Origin: Caldilineaceae bacterium
GTDB lineage: Bacteria > Chloroflexota > Anaerolineae > Caldilineales > Caldilineaceae
Direction of reading: 5' to 3'
DNA length: 64,000 nucleotides
Assembly (NCBI GenBank): GCA_020634755.1
Contig: JACKBC010000028.1
Coordinates: forward strand, 1-64,000
Shown: positions 16,510 through 24,368 of the stretch, one piece after another
How positions within the stretch are numbered: position 1 is the stretch's first letter
Layout: every line of letters begins with the position of its first letter
Made by a program: the position numbers and the translations under genes
The notes under the pieces: generated by a model
Database searches by the model: none
Told to the model about the DNA's origin: nothing
Seen by the model: only the letters and a program-made list of their open reading frames with translations

Positions 16510-17190
16510 TTACTGCAAATCCCCCTGTAGCTGCATCATAAATAGATTGCTTATAAAGGCCAGCATCAGCAGCACGACGCCCAGCGCAATGGCCAGACTA
16601 AAGTCGCCCTTGCGCGTCTCCAGCACAATGGCCGTGGTCAGCACGCGCGTCTTGTGGTCAATGTTACCGCCCACCAGCATAACCGCGCCCACCTCGGAGA
16701 TGATGCCGCCAAAGCCGGCGACAATGGCCACGATCACCCCCATGCGCGCCTCGGTCAGAATAGTCAGCGTGCGTTGGAATGGCGTGGCCCCCAGCGCCTC
16801 AATCTGCTGGCGCAATTCTGGATTTACGCCCATGACGGCGGCCATGGTAAAGCCGGCCACCAGCGGCGTGGCAATAATAATTTGCGCTACAATCATGGCC
16901 GCAGGTGTAAAAAGCGCCGGCAGCCACGGCCAGTTGAGCGCACCCAGCGGTCCGCTGCGCGACAGCATGAGATACACAAAAAGGCCTACCACCACCGGCG
17001 GTAAGCCCATGCCCGTATAGACTATCACCACCAACAGCCGTCGCCCCCAAAAGCGCGTCAACCCCATCACCGCCCCCAGCGGAATGCCAATCAACGCGCT
17101 GATGAGCAACGCAATGCCCGACACCTGCATAGAGAGCAAGATTACTTCGAGCAATGCAGCTAAATCATAACCGATGTCGCCTGTGTTCAA
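16510..17190 (-). CDS. tupB: Tungstate ABC transporter permease
   Basis: 226 aa with five to six membrane helices and the cytoplasmic coupling segment EALGATPFQRTLTILTEAR (EAA-type loop) at about 140-158, typical of TupB/ModB-like permeases. MLVGGNIDHKTRVLTTAIVLETRKG is characteristic of the tungstate permease group. The start is a TTG at 17190 with GGAG 7 bases before it; no in-frame ATG precedes the first helix. First gene of the tupBCA unit, about 270 bases downstream of the MoeA fusion gene and separated from it by a repeat element. Confidence 0.9.
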   Translation of the reverse strand: MNTGDIGYDLAALLEVILLSMQVSGIALLISALIGIPLGAVMGLTRFWGRRLLVVIVYTGMGLPPVVVGLFVYLMLSRSGPLGALNWPWLPALFTPAAMIVAQIIIATPLVAGFTMAAVMGVNPELRQQIEALGATPFQRTLTILTEARMGVIVAIVAGFGGIISEVGAVMLVGGNIDHKTRVLTTAIVLETRKGDFSLAIALGVVLLMLAFISNLFMMQLQGDLQ

Positions 17191-17315
17191 AACGCGCTCC
17201 GCGGAAGATTGACGATCTCAGATGTACGATTTACGAAGCGGTCTAGTCGACAAAGTAGCCTTGTCAATTTGAACACTTCTATGCAAACGCACATTTGCGA
17301 TGTACAAAATAACAG

Positions 17316-17402
17316 GACTTACGCAAGTCTCGACAAATATGGAAATATGGTATCAAATACAAACGAGTTCACTCTTGGCAATCCATGGACGCTGCATAAG
17401 TC
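17316..17402. repeat. GACTTACGCA-family element (copy 1)
   Basis: Begins GACTTACGCAAG and ends CGCTGCATAAGTC, giving inverted ends. The interior shares TTCACTCTTGGCAATC with copies at 23965 and 24059. Located in the 266-base gap between the MoeA fusion and tupB. Confidence 0.75.
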
Positions 17403-17456
17403 GTAAACAAGGTTGCCAACGAGTAGACTCGTAAATCGTACATCGTAACTCGTAAA

Positions 17457-19457
17457 TTAGGTTGTTTCGATCACGTCACCCATGCCCGCCACTTCATAGC
17501 CACCCAGTTCTTGGACGCGTTGCGCAAATTCAGGCGTGCGGATCGCGCGCAGCAGGGGCGCCAACAATTCGCTTTCATAGTGCACTAGCGGAATGACCAA
17601 ATCGTAGCGTTCTTGCAGCAGCGGCACAAAATCCAGCTCCAGGGCGCGGGCGGCGGCCAGAATCCCCAATCCGCAGTCGGCCGCGCCACTTTTGACCGCC
17701 GCCGCCACGGCCAGATGCGTATATTCCTGGCGGGCATAGCCTTGGATGGCGCGCGCATCCAGCCCGCGCTGCTTGAGTTCGTAATCGAGCAGAACGCGCG
17801 TGCCGGCGCCACGTTGCCGGTTTACAAAAGCCACATCAGGCCGCAGCAGATCGTCCAGCGTGCGGATGTCCTTGGGGTTGCCGCGCGCCACCATCAACCC
17901 CTGCTGACGCTGTACAAAGCGCAGCAGCACCACGCGCACGCCGTGGGGCGTTAACATCTGGCGAATATAGCCCACGTTGTAATCGCCGCTCTCTTCATCC
18001 AGCAGATGCGCCCCGGCCATGTGCGCCTCGCCCCGTTGGAGGGCCAGCAACCCACCCATACTGCCCACGTGGGCCGACGATAAGAATCTGTTCTCCTTTA
18101 GAGAGATATTCTGACCAGAGGTGCGTTGACTCAGTTGGTCGGCCAGCAGATCCAGCGCCATATCATGGCTGCCGATGACTACAATAGTCTGGTCAATACG
18201 CGCCGGGGGATGCAGCAGTGCCACAGTGACCGCATCGCCGGCATTGTGGCCCTCGGAGAAGCGCGGGATATTTACAATACCATCGGCCTTCACCAGCGAC
18301 ATGAGGACACCAGCGCCCCCGCCCAAAGGTGTAGCCACCACCCGTTCACCCACGCGCCCTACAGTCACGCGCATAAATTCATCCTCTCCCAGCGGGGACA
18401 GGGTTTTACGCGTCAACGTGGCGGTGATTCTGGGCAGGCTGGGCGGCTCTATTCCCTGCCACAAATAGAGCAAGGGCGTTACGATCCGTTCAAACGTCAT
18501 GGCGGCCGAAACAGGATAGCCCGGAATGCCCACCAACGCCTTGCCACGCGCCGTGCCCAAAATGACTGGATGACCAGGGCGCATGGCCACGCCGTGAACC
18601 TGCAACTCGCCCAATTCAGCCACAATGGCCGCAGTATAATCTTCCGAGCCCGCCGAGGAACCGGCATTAATGGCCACCAGATCGTGGCTTTCTAGCGCCG
18701 CCGCCACCGCGTCGCGAATCGCGGCATATGCATCGGCCACAATGGGCAGCCGCGTCACCAAACAGCCGGCTTCTTCAGCCTGCGCGCCCAGCATAATCGA
18801 ATTGTACTCAAGAATATCGCCCGGCTGGAGTGGTCGCGCCAACTGTTGGAGCTGCTCGATGGTCACCAGTTCGGTGCCAGTGGGCAAAATGGCCACGCGC
18901 GGCCGCCGGTAGACAGTCACTTCCGTATGGCCGCAGCCCACAATGGCGCCCAGATCTTGGGGACGCAATTGATGATTGGCCGGCAGCACCAATTCGGTGG
19001 CCACCATATCTTCCCCCAGCGGGCGCACATATTGCCAAGGCGGGCTCGCCTTCATGATCTCAATAGTGCTGCCGCCACTTCCCCCAGGCTCATCACCGGG
19101 GAAAAGCTGCGTCTCCTCGATCATAATGACGGCATTGGTCCCCGGTGGTAGCGGATCCCCCGTATCAACCGGCATGGCGTCTACCCCCACCACGAGCCGC
19201 TTGGGACTGGTCTCGGTGGCGCCGTGTGTGCGCTCGGCGGCCACGGCATAGCCATCCATGGCCGCGGCGTGATAGTGCGGCGAAGAAATGCGCGCCCAGA
19301 CCGGCTGGGCCGTCACGCGGCCCAGCGCCTGCGGAACGGGAATGGTCTCCTGCCCCAGCGGCGTCAGCAAGCTTTGTATGGCCAGCGCGGCATGCCACGC
19401 GGAAAGCGCGTCATCCAGGGCGACATCGTGAAGGTAAAAGTTGCGTTTATTAGACAT
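17457..19457 (-). CDS. moeA: Molybdopterin molybdenumtransferase MoeA fused to a periplasmic-binding-like domain
   Basis: 666 aa. Residues 1 to about 415 are MoeA: AAMDGYAV, PPGTNAVIMIEE, LPTGTELV, NAGSSAGSEDYT, and the GIPGYPVSAAMTFE catalytic loop. MoeA inserts molybdate or tungstate into adenylylated molybdopterin. Residues about 425-650 match the PBP-like/LysR-substrate-like domain (IGSHDMALDLLADQL, GSMGGLLALQRGEAHMAG, RQRGAGTRVLLDYEL, AAAVKSGAADCGLGI) found fused to MoeA in archaea and some bacteria, perhaps as an oxyanion or ligand sensor. It lies just upstream of the tungstate transporter and downstream of a second moeA. No clear ribosome site before the ATG. Confidence 0.92.
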   Translation of the reverse strand: MSNKRNFYLHDVALDDALSAWHAALAIQSLLTPLGQETIPVPQALGRVTAQPVWARISSPHYHAAAMDGYAVAAERTHGATETSPKRLVVGVDAMPVDTGDPLPPGTNAVIMIEETQLFPGDEPGGSGGSTIEIMKASPPWQYVRPLGEDMVATELVLPANHQLRPQDLGAIVGCGHTEVTVYRRPRVAILPTGTELVTIEQLQQLARPLQPGDILEYNSIMLGAQAEEAGCLVTRLPIVADAYAAIRDAVAAALESHDLVAINAGSSAGSEDYTAAIVAELGELQVHGVAMRPGHPVILGTARGKALVGIPGYPVSAAMTFERIVTPLLYLWQGIEPPSLPRITATLTRKTLSPLGEDEFMRVTVGRVGERVVATPLGGGAGVLMSLVKADGIVNIPRFSEGHNAGDAVTVALLHPPARIDQTIVVIGSHDMALDLLADQLSQRTSGQNISLKENRFLSSAHVGSMGGLLALQRGEAHMAGAHLLDEESGDYNVGYIRQMLTPHGVRVVLLRFVQRQQGLMVARGNPKDIRTLDDLLRPDVAFVNRQRGAGTRVLLDYELKQRGLDARAIQGYARQEYTHLAVAAAVKSGAADCGLGILAAARALELDFVPLLQERYDLVIPLVHYESELLAPLLRAIRTPEFAQRVQELGGYEVAGMGDVIETT

Positions 19458-19535
19458 GGATCGATGAGTTGCGTATTGCGTATACCGGCTCTACCGTCAC
19501 CTCGCTACGCATTGGGGATTATGCGCAATACAAGT

Positions 19536-20765
19536 TCAATACAAAAAAACTGTCACCCATTCATTTTCATAAATGCCCCCGGCATCCAGCGGAATTTTGA
19601 TACAGCCTTGGGCGTGAACGAGCGTGTAGATAAGATTCGATTTCCCAAAAACGGGAACGGCCCAGAGTTCATTTTCGCGCTGCTCCAGCCGCACCTGCAC
19701 GTAATCCTCACGACCGGCGGCGGAGGCCACATTGCGCGCCAGCCGCGCCTGTACCTGCTTTTGCGGCGCGGTCAGCGCGCCCAGCATCTGTTGAATGGTG
19801 GGCGCCACCAACAGGTCAAAGATGACCATGGCCGAGACCGGGTTGCCGGGCAGACCAAATACAGGTTTGCCATTGCAAACGGCCACAATGGTGGGTTTGC
19901 CTGGCCGCACGCTAACGCCATGCACCAATACACCCGGCTGCCCCAACCCGTCAATAATCTCCACGCTCATATCGCGATAGCTGACCGAGCTGCCCGCCGA
20001 AAGCACCAGCATATCGGCCTGCGCCAATGCCTGGCGCGCCATTTCATCCAATGCCGCACGATCATCGGGCGCAATGCCGCCCAAGATCGGTTCGCCACCG
20101 GCGCGGCGCGTAAGCGCGGCTAGCGTATATGAGTTGATGTCCCGCACCTGGCCAGGCTGTGGCGCCTGTGCCGGCGGCACAACTTCATCACCAGTCGAAA
20201 GAATGGCCACGCGCGGCGGCTGCGCCACCGTAATTTCGGTGATGCCCAACGCCAGGAGCGCGCCAATGTCTTGGGGGCGGATTGCACGACCAGGGGCCAA
20301 CACCGGCTCTCCCGTGCGCACATCTTCACCAATCTGCACCAGATTCTCTCCTGCGGCCACCGGCTTGAGCACCTCAATGCTCTGGGCATCAACCATTTGC
20401 GTATTTTCCACCATGACCACGGCCGTGGCGCCCAGCGGCAACATGCCACCCGTATGTACCAGCGCAGCATCCCCTATGTGCAGTTCAATGGTGCTCGACT
20501 GGCCCATTGGCACTTCCCCCACCACGGTCAACCAGGCCGGCAGTCCAGGCGAAGCGCCGTAAGTATCGGCGGCGTTGACAGCGTACCCATCCACGGTGGA
20601 GCGCACAAAGTTTGGTAAATCTTGTGGCGAAGTGATGGTCTGAGCCAGCACACGGTCAAGCGCATCGGCAGTCGCTATATGCTCTGTGCGCACAGTGGCG
20701 GCAAAGTGCTGATGCAGCAGCCCGTGCGCTTCCGCCGGTGTACGCACGGTGAAGAATTCACTCAT
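19536..20765 (-). CDS. moeA: Molybdopterin molybdenumtransferase MoeA (single-domain paralogue)
   Basis: 409 aa, the normal size of stand-alone MoeA. Conserved blocks: STVDGYAV, LPLGATAVVMVENTQ, GRAIRPQDIGALLALG, ILSTGDEVVPP, LSAGSSVSYRDMSVEII and FGLPGNPVSAMVIFD. It lies 78 bases upstream of the MoeA fusion gene in the same direction, so the pair is probably cotranscribed. In organisms using both metals, two MoeA paralogues have been proposed to divide molybdenum and tungsten; the tup genes alongside support that reading here, without showing which copy handles which metal. Confidence 0.93.
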   Translation of the reverse strand: MSEFFTVRTPAEAHGLLHQHFAATVRTEHIATADALDRVLAQTITSPQDLPNFVRSTVDGYAVNAADTYGASPGLPAWLTVVGEVPMGQSSTIELHIGDAALVHTGGMLPLGATAVVMVENTQMVDAQSIEVLKPVAAGENLVQIGEDVRTGEPVLAPGRAIRPQDIGALLALGITEITVAQPPRVAILSTGDEVVPPAQAPQPGQVRDINSYTLAALTRRAGGEPILGGIAPDDRAALDEMARQALAQADMLVLSAGSSVSYRDMSVEIIDGLGQPGVLVHGVSVRPGKPTIVAVCNGKPVFGLPGNPVSAMVIFDLLVAPTIQQMLGALTAPQKQVQARLARNVASAAGREDYVQVRLEQRENELWAVPVFGKSNLIYTLVHAQGCIKIPLDAGGIYENEWVTVFLY

Positions 20766-20795
20766 AACAGGGTCCCACCTGAGGCATTTTCAGTC

Positions 20796-20838
20796 GATCG
20801 CAACGGCATGATATATATGGCCAACACCGTTGCGATGT
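20796..20838. repeat. Short hairpin copy of the CGCAACGG/CCGTTGCG repeat family
   Basis: ATCGCAACGG at 20797-20806 pairs with CCGTTGCGAT at 20827-20836, a perfect 10-bp stem with a 20-base loop. It fills the 80-base gap between fabI stop and moeA start and may act as a transcript end or boundary element. It is the minimal form of the longer elements at 56371 and 56566. Confidence 0.7.
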
Positions 20839-20845
20839 CCTAATT

Positions 20846-21634
20846 TTAGGCTTCGTCGTCATCCAGATCGGGCGCGCCCATAATATTATAGCCGCCATCT
20901 ACATAGTGGACTTCGCCGGTAACACCAGTGGACCAATCGCTGAGCAAGTAGCGGGCGGCATTGCCAATGTCCTCTTGGGTTACGTTGCCCATGGGCGCCA
21001 CGGAACCCACATAGCCCAGGCTCTTGCGAAAACCACTAATGCCCGCAGCCGCCAGCGTCTTAATGGGTCCGGCACTAATGGCATTGACGCGCACGCGATT
21101 TTTGCCCAGATCCCAGGCCAAGTAGCGCACGGTAGCCTCTAAGGCGGCTTTGGCCACACCCATAACATTGTAATTGGGCGTCACCTTTTCGGCGCCATAG
21201 TAGGTCATGGCCATCATGCTGCCGCCATTGGGCATGAGCGGCAGAGCGCGTTTGGCCAGTGCAATCAGGCTGTAGCAGCTAATATCGAGCGCCATTTTGA
21301 AGCCATCCCGACTGGTATTGACAAAGCGGCCACCCAGCTCCTCGCGGGGGGCAAAAGCCACTGAGTGTACCAGAAAGTCAATTGTGCCAAACTGTTGCTG
21401 CACTTTATCAAAAAGATTGTCAATGGCAGCATCATCGGTTACATCGCATTCTTCTACAAATGGGCTGTTGATGCTGGCGGCCAGCGGTTCAACGCGCTTT
21501 TGCAAGATTTCGCCCGCATAGCTAAAGCCTAACGTAGCCCCTTCTTCATGCAAGGCTTGTGCAATGCCCCAGGCAATCGAGTTTTTGTTGGCCAGGCCAA
21601 AGATAATTCCCTTCTTACCGGCAAATAGTCCCAT
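20846..21634 (-). CDS. fabI: Enoyl-[acyl-carrier-protein] reductase (NADH)
   Basis: 262 aa SDR-type enoyl-ACP reductase, last step of each fatty acid elongation cycle. GIIFGLANKNSIAWGIAQAL is the FabI nucleotide-binding form; DFLVHSVAFAP, the catalytic Tyr pair in TYYGAEKVTPNYNVMGVAKAALE (YxxxMxxxK form) and AGPIKTLAAAGI with GFRKSL follow in order. AAGGAG lies 8 bases before the ATG. The C-terminal DDDEA is an acidic tail. Confidence 0.96.
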   Translation of the reverse strand: MGLFAGKKGIIFGLANKNSIAWGIAQALHEEGATLGFSYAGEILQKRVEPLAASINSPFVEECDVTDDAAIDNLFDKVQQQFGTIDFLVHSVAFAPREELGGRFVNTSRDGFKMALDISCYSLIALAKRALPLMPNGGSMMAMTYYGAEKVTPNYNVMGVAKAALEATVRYLAWDLGKNRVRVNAISAGPIKTLAAAGISGFRKSLGYVGSVAPMGNVTQEDIGNAARYLLSDWSTGVTGEVHYVDGGYNIMGAPDLDDDEA

Positions 21635-21842
21635 GGTTATTTCTCCTTAAAATAGTTCGCTCATCAGCCGAAAAGGTGAAAACGCCATTATTTTTCAGCA
21701 GCAAAATCATCGGTTTTTACACTTTCCACAAATGAGCCACAATAGATAAGCGGTGAAAATCGCCCAACGAGTTTCTTTCTATATTCGTAAGGTTACACGG
21801 CTGGTTCATAAAAATTTGCTAAAAATTTGGTAATTTTGGGGG

Positions 21843-21870
21843 TTGACAAATCAAAAACCTGTGCTATAAT
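21843..21870 (+). promoter_or_regulatory. Consensus sigma-70 promoter of an orphan transcript
   Basis: TTGACA at 21843-21848, 16-base spacer, TATAAT at 21865-21870: both hexamers are perfect. It points away from fabI and into a plus-strand unit that contains no protein frame before its terminator. Confidence 0.8.
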
Positions 21871-21875
21871 CTGGA

Positions 21876-21945
21876 CATAGCCCTATCATAGCGTTGTAGC
21901 GAAAGCTACTATCGGGGGAAACGTTATGATAGGCGCTTTTTTTTT
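21876..21945 (+). ncRNA. Candidate structured small RNA between fabI and tyrS
   Basis: About 70 nt between a perfect promoter and a run of nine T (21937-21945). The outer stem pairs 21882-21893 with 21922-21933 (12 bp, one G-U), extendable by AGC/GCT with one bulged C. Inside are a small hairpin GTAGC-GAAA-GCTAC with a GNRA tetraloop (21896-21909) and an unpaired TATCGGGGGAAA (21910-21921). Both neighbours are on the minus strand, so this is not a leader of a downstream gene. I do not recognise it as a known RNA family. If termination leaks, a second hairpin at 22053-22085 would end a transcript of about 210 nt. Confidence 0.6.
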
Positions 21946-22052
21946 GCCTTTTATCTTTTTCTGTTCCTCAAACTTTTATTCAGGCAAAAGATAAACGAGC
22001 ATTTAATCATAGACTTCATATAGTAAGTTTATTAAGTTTATATAGTAAGTTT

Positions 22053-22085
22053 AAAGTCCGACTTTTATAAAAAGTCGGACTTTTT
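22053..22085. terminator. Intrinsic terminator downstream of tyrS / of the small RNA
   Basis: AAAGTCCGACTTT and AAAGTCGGACTTT form a perfect 13-bp stem with loop TATAA, followed on the plus strand by TTTTT. On the minus strand the U-run is only the stem end, 54 bases after the tyrS stop. Works best for plus-strand transcripts. Confidence 0.72.
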
Positions 22086-22138
22086 GGTTTATTACGCAAG
22101 TGTGGATTGGAGACCACATTGTTAGCGACTCTGAATAG

Positions 22139-23374
22139 TTAGCTAGTCTGAATGCGCAGAAACTTGCGCTTCCCTGCTTGCAACGTTTGCTCAGGACCTG
22201 GCTGCGCCGAAACAAGCTGTTCAATAGTGGTAACAGATTCACCATCCAGCCGTACCCCGCCCTGCTGTATCAAACGCCGCCCCTCGCCCTTGCTCTTGAC
22301 CAAGCCGGCTTCCCACAGAATATCCAGCACGCTTTTATCCGCCTCTAATTGATAGACCTGTGCATCGCTGGGCGCTTGCCCTTCATGCATGCGCCGCGCA
22401 TCGGCAGCGGCCTGTTCCGCTGCCTCTTCACCGTGAAAAATACTTACGATTTCGTAGGCCAAATCATGCTTCAGGTCACGCATGGTAAGGTTTCCAGCTT
22501 CCACATTGGCGAACATGCGGTCAATGTCCTGCTGATCCCAGCGCGTGACCAGTTCGGCATAGTTGCGCATGGCGGAATCCGGCACGTTGAGCACTTTGGT
22601 AAAAATGACGCCCGATGGCTCATCAATGCCAATATAGTTACCGGTGGATTTGCTCATGCGCAGGACACCATCAGTACCGACCAAAATGGGGAAGGTAAGA
22701 ATGGTTTGCGGCTTCATCTCCTGTGCATCCATCAGCTTGCGGCCGGCCATCAGGTTGAAGAGTTGGTCCGTGCCGCCAACTTGCACATCGGTCTCTAGCG
22801 CCACGGCGTCGTAGCCCTGCATGAGCGCGTAAAAGAATTCGTGCAGCCAAATGGCATCGCCATTCTCGTGGCGCTTGCTAAAGTTATCGCGAGCCAGAAA
22901 CTGTTGCACCGTAAAATTAGAAGCCAACCCAATGACATCACTAAAATTTAATTCACTCAGCCATTGATGATTGTAGCGCACGGTTGTCTTGTCTGGATCC
23001 AGCACGCGAAAGGCCTGCTTGGCATAGCTGGCGCCCTTTTCCATGGCATCCGCCACGGTCTGCTGGCTGCGGGCGCTTTCGCGATCGCTGGGGTCGCCAA
23101 TGGTCCCAGTAAAGGTACCGATTAAGAAGGTCACATCGTGACCCAAATCTTGAAATTGACGCAGCTTGCGCATGGGAATGGTGTGCCCTAAATGCAGATC
23201 GGGCGCCGACGGATCAAAACCACAATAGACGCGTAGCGGCGTTCCCGTTTCGTAGCTTTTCTGAAGTCGCTCTTCCAGCTCCTTTTTCATGTTGGCATAT
23301 GTTTGATCATCGCCAAAATCTACGCCGCGCATGAGAATGCGCATCTGGTCTTCCACAGGCAAAAACTCTTTCAT
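22139..23374 (-). CDS. tyrS: Tyrosyl-tRNA synthetase
   Basis: 411 aa from the ATG at 23374, which has a GGAGTGG site 4-5 bases before; the frame opens further upstream to 23440 but through repeat sequence. Class I synthetase: HIGH motif as DLHLGHTIP near residue 60, RVYCGFDPSAPDLHLGH, LIGTFTGTIGDPSDR, DVQVGGTDQLFNLMAGR and KMSKS motif as RMSKSTGNY near 240, with an S4-type RNA-binding C-terminus (GRRLIQQGGVRLDGE). The HLGHT/long form resembles the TyrZ/cyanobacterial-type enzymes. The upstream region carries 2.8 copies of a 50-bp hairpin repeat. Confidence 0.96.
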   Translation of the reverse strand: MKEFLPVEDQMRILMRGVDFGDDQTYANMKKELEERLQKSYETGTPLRVYCGFDPSAPDLHLGHTIPMRKLRQFQDLGHDVTFLIGTFTGTIGDPSDRESARSQQTVADAMEKGASYAKQAFRVLDPDKTTVRYNHQWLSELNFSDVIGLASNFTVQQFLARDNFSKRHENGDAIWLHEFFYALMQGYDAVALETDVQVGGTDQLFNLMAGRKLMDAQEMKPQTILTFPILVGTDGVLRMSKSTGNYIGIDEPSGVIFTKVLNVPDSAMRNYAELVTRWDQQDIDRMFANVEAGNLTMRDLKHDLAYEIVSIFHGEEAAEQAAADARRMHEGQAPSDAQVYQLEADKSVLDILWEAGLVKSKGEGRRLIQQGGVRLDGESVTTIEQLVSAQPGPEQTLQAGKRKFLRIQTS

Positions 23375-23400
23375 GGTCCACTCCATTATACAATTTATAA

Positions 23401-23538
23401 GACTTACATGATGGCGGTTGTGCGCAGACAGAGCCATCATAAAACTTCAAGACTTACATGATGGCGGTTGTGCGCAGACAGAGCCATCATAGAACTTAAA
23501 GGCGGTTGTGCGCAGACAGAGCCATCATAGAACTTAAA
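23401..23538. repeat. 2.8 tandem copies of a 50-bp hairpin unit upstream of tyrS
   Basis: Units 23401-23450, 23451-23500 and a 38-base partial 23501-23538. Each full unit contains ATGATGGC and GCCATCAT, an 8-bp inverted repeat able to close a hairpin with a TGT/ACA inner pair. Units begin GACTTAC, as the neighbouring GACTTACGCA repeats do. They lie in the tyrS leader region starting 27 bases before its ATG. No T-box motif is visible. Confidence 0.82.
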
Positions 23539-23616
23539 AACTTATGCAAGCCTCGACTAAATTATGTCAAAGGCAAACCAGTTCCCCCTTGGTGGTCCGC
23601 AAGCGCTACGTAAGTC
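23539..23616. repeat. GACTTACGCA-family element, diverged copy
   Basis: ACTTATGCAAGCCTCGAC at the left and CGCTACGTAAGTC at the right, with CCCTTGG in the middle, aligning with the better copies at 23965 and 24059. Between 23617 and 23930 I see no gene or recognised signal. Confidence 0.6.
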
Positions 23617-23937
23617 TTCTCTATTTGCGTCTGGAATGTTGGCAGTTTTTAGGCCAACAAAAGCGGTCTCCAAATAAAAGCGCGTGGGCAAATTGCACCA
23701 CGCGCCGAAAATCGCTCCAGGAATTTTCAGAACTTCACATGTGCGCTCCACGCTGCCATACAGCATTGAGGGCGCCGGTGAGTATGGTACACGCATACAT
23801 TATAAAGGCGGGGCGTTTAAGGCCCCATGGATACGAGTATGTATATCTTTGCAAGATAAAAATATCCACTGTCATACACTCAATATTACCTGAAAAAAGC
23901 ATCGCGCGTCAAAAAGACACACCAGGGATACACAGGC

Positions 23938-24137
23938 GCTGCGTAAGTCGCGCTCATTAATCAGGACTTACGCAAGCCTAGACTAAAATTGTATCAAATG
24001 CGAACGGATTCACTCTTGGCAATCATCAGGCGCTGCGTAAGTCGCGCTCATTAATCAGGACTTACGCAAGCCTAGACTAAAATTGTATCAAATGCGAACG
24101 GGTTCACTCTTGGCAATCATCAGGCGCTGCGTAAGTC
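23938..24137. repeat. Tandem array of GACTTACGCA elements (94-bp period)
   Basis: Two near-identical 79-bp elements, 23965-24043 and 24059-24137, each starting GACTTACGCA and ending TGCGTAAGTC (perfect 10-bp inverted ends), joined by GCGCTCATTAATCAG. The right end of a preceding unit with the same joint is at 23938-23964. The copies differ at single positions, so the array is recent. Confidence 0.85.
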
Positions 24138-24278
24138 GTGTAATTTAAGCTGCTCTTAACATTGGTTAGTATAGAGTTCAAGCGCCCTGCCTCGCTCTTC
24201 CATTATGATAGGGCCAGTACGATGGCGGTTGTATGTATCACAACCATCATCACACAAGTCCTACATATTAAGAACCTA

Positions 24279-24345
24279 TCCGTAAATTCGGTGGTGAACT
24301 GTGTGCCGTCTCTGACCGAGCGGTTTGGCACAGAGAATTTACGGA
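24279..24345. repeat. TCCGTAAATT element, copy 3 (inverted relative to copy 1)
   Basis: 67 bp between termini TCCGTAAATT and AATTTACGGA; its reverse complement matches 1352-1418 along the whole length, including flanks ATCTG and GGTTC. It ends 23 bases before the ATG of the coiled-coil gene, so it forms part of that gene's leader. Confidence 0.78.
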
Positions 24346-24368
24346 CAGATATGAAGAGGAGAGCAGAT

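Noticed and set aside
23375..23540. T-box riboswitch for tyrS
   Set aside because: The antiterminator T-box sequence and a specifier stem are not seen; the leader is made of hairpin repeats instead.
23544..23960. Plus-strand frame in the repeat nest as a gene
   Set aside because: It crosses the diverged repeat element and has no recognisable domain or start signal.
23401..24137. CRISPR-like periodic repeats
   Set aside because: Periods of 50 and 94 bp consist of full repeats without unique spacers, and the units have inverted ends, unlike CRISPR repeats and spacers.
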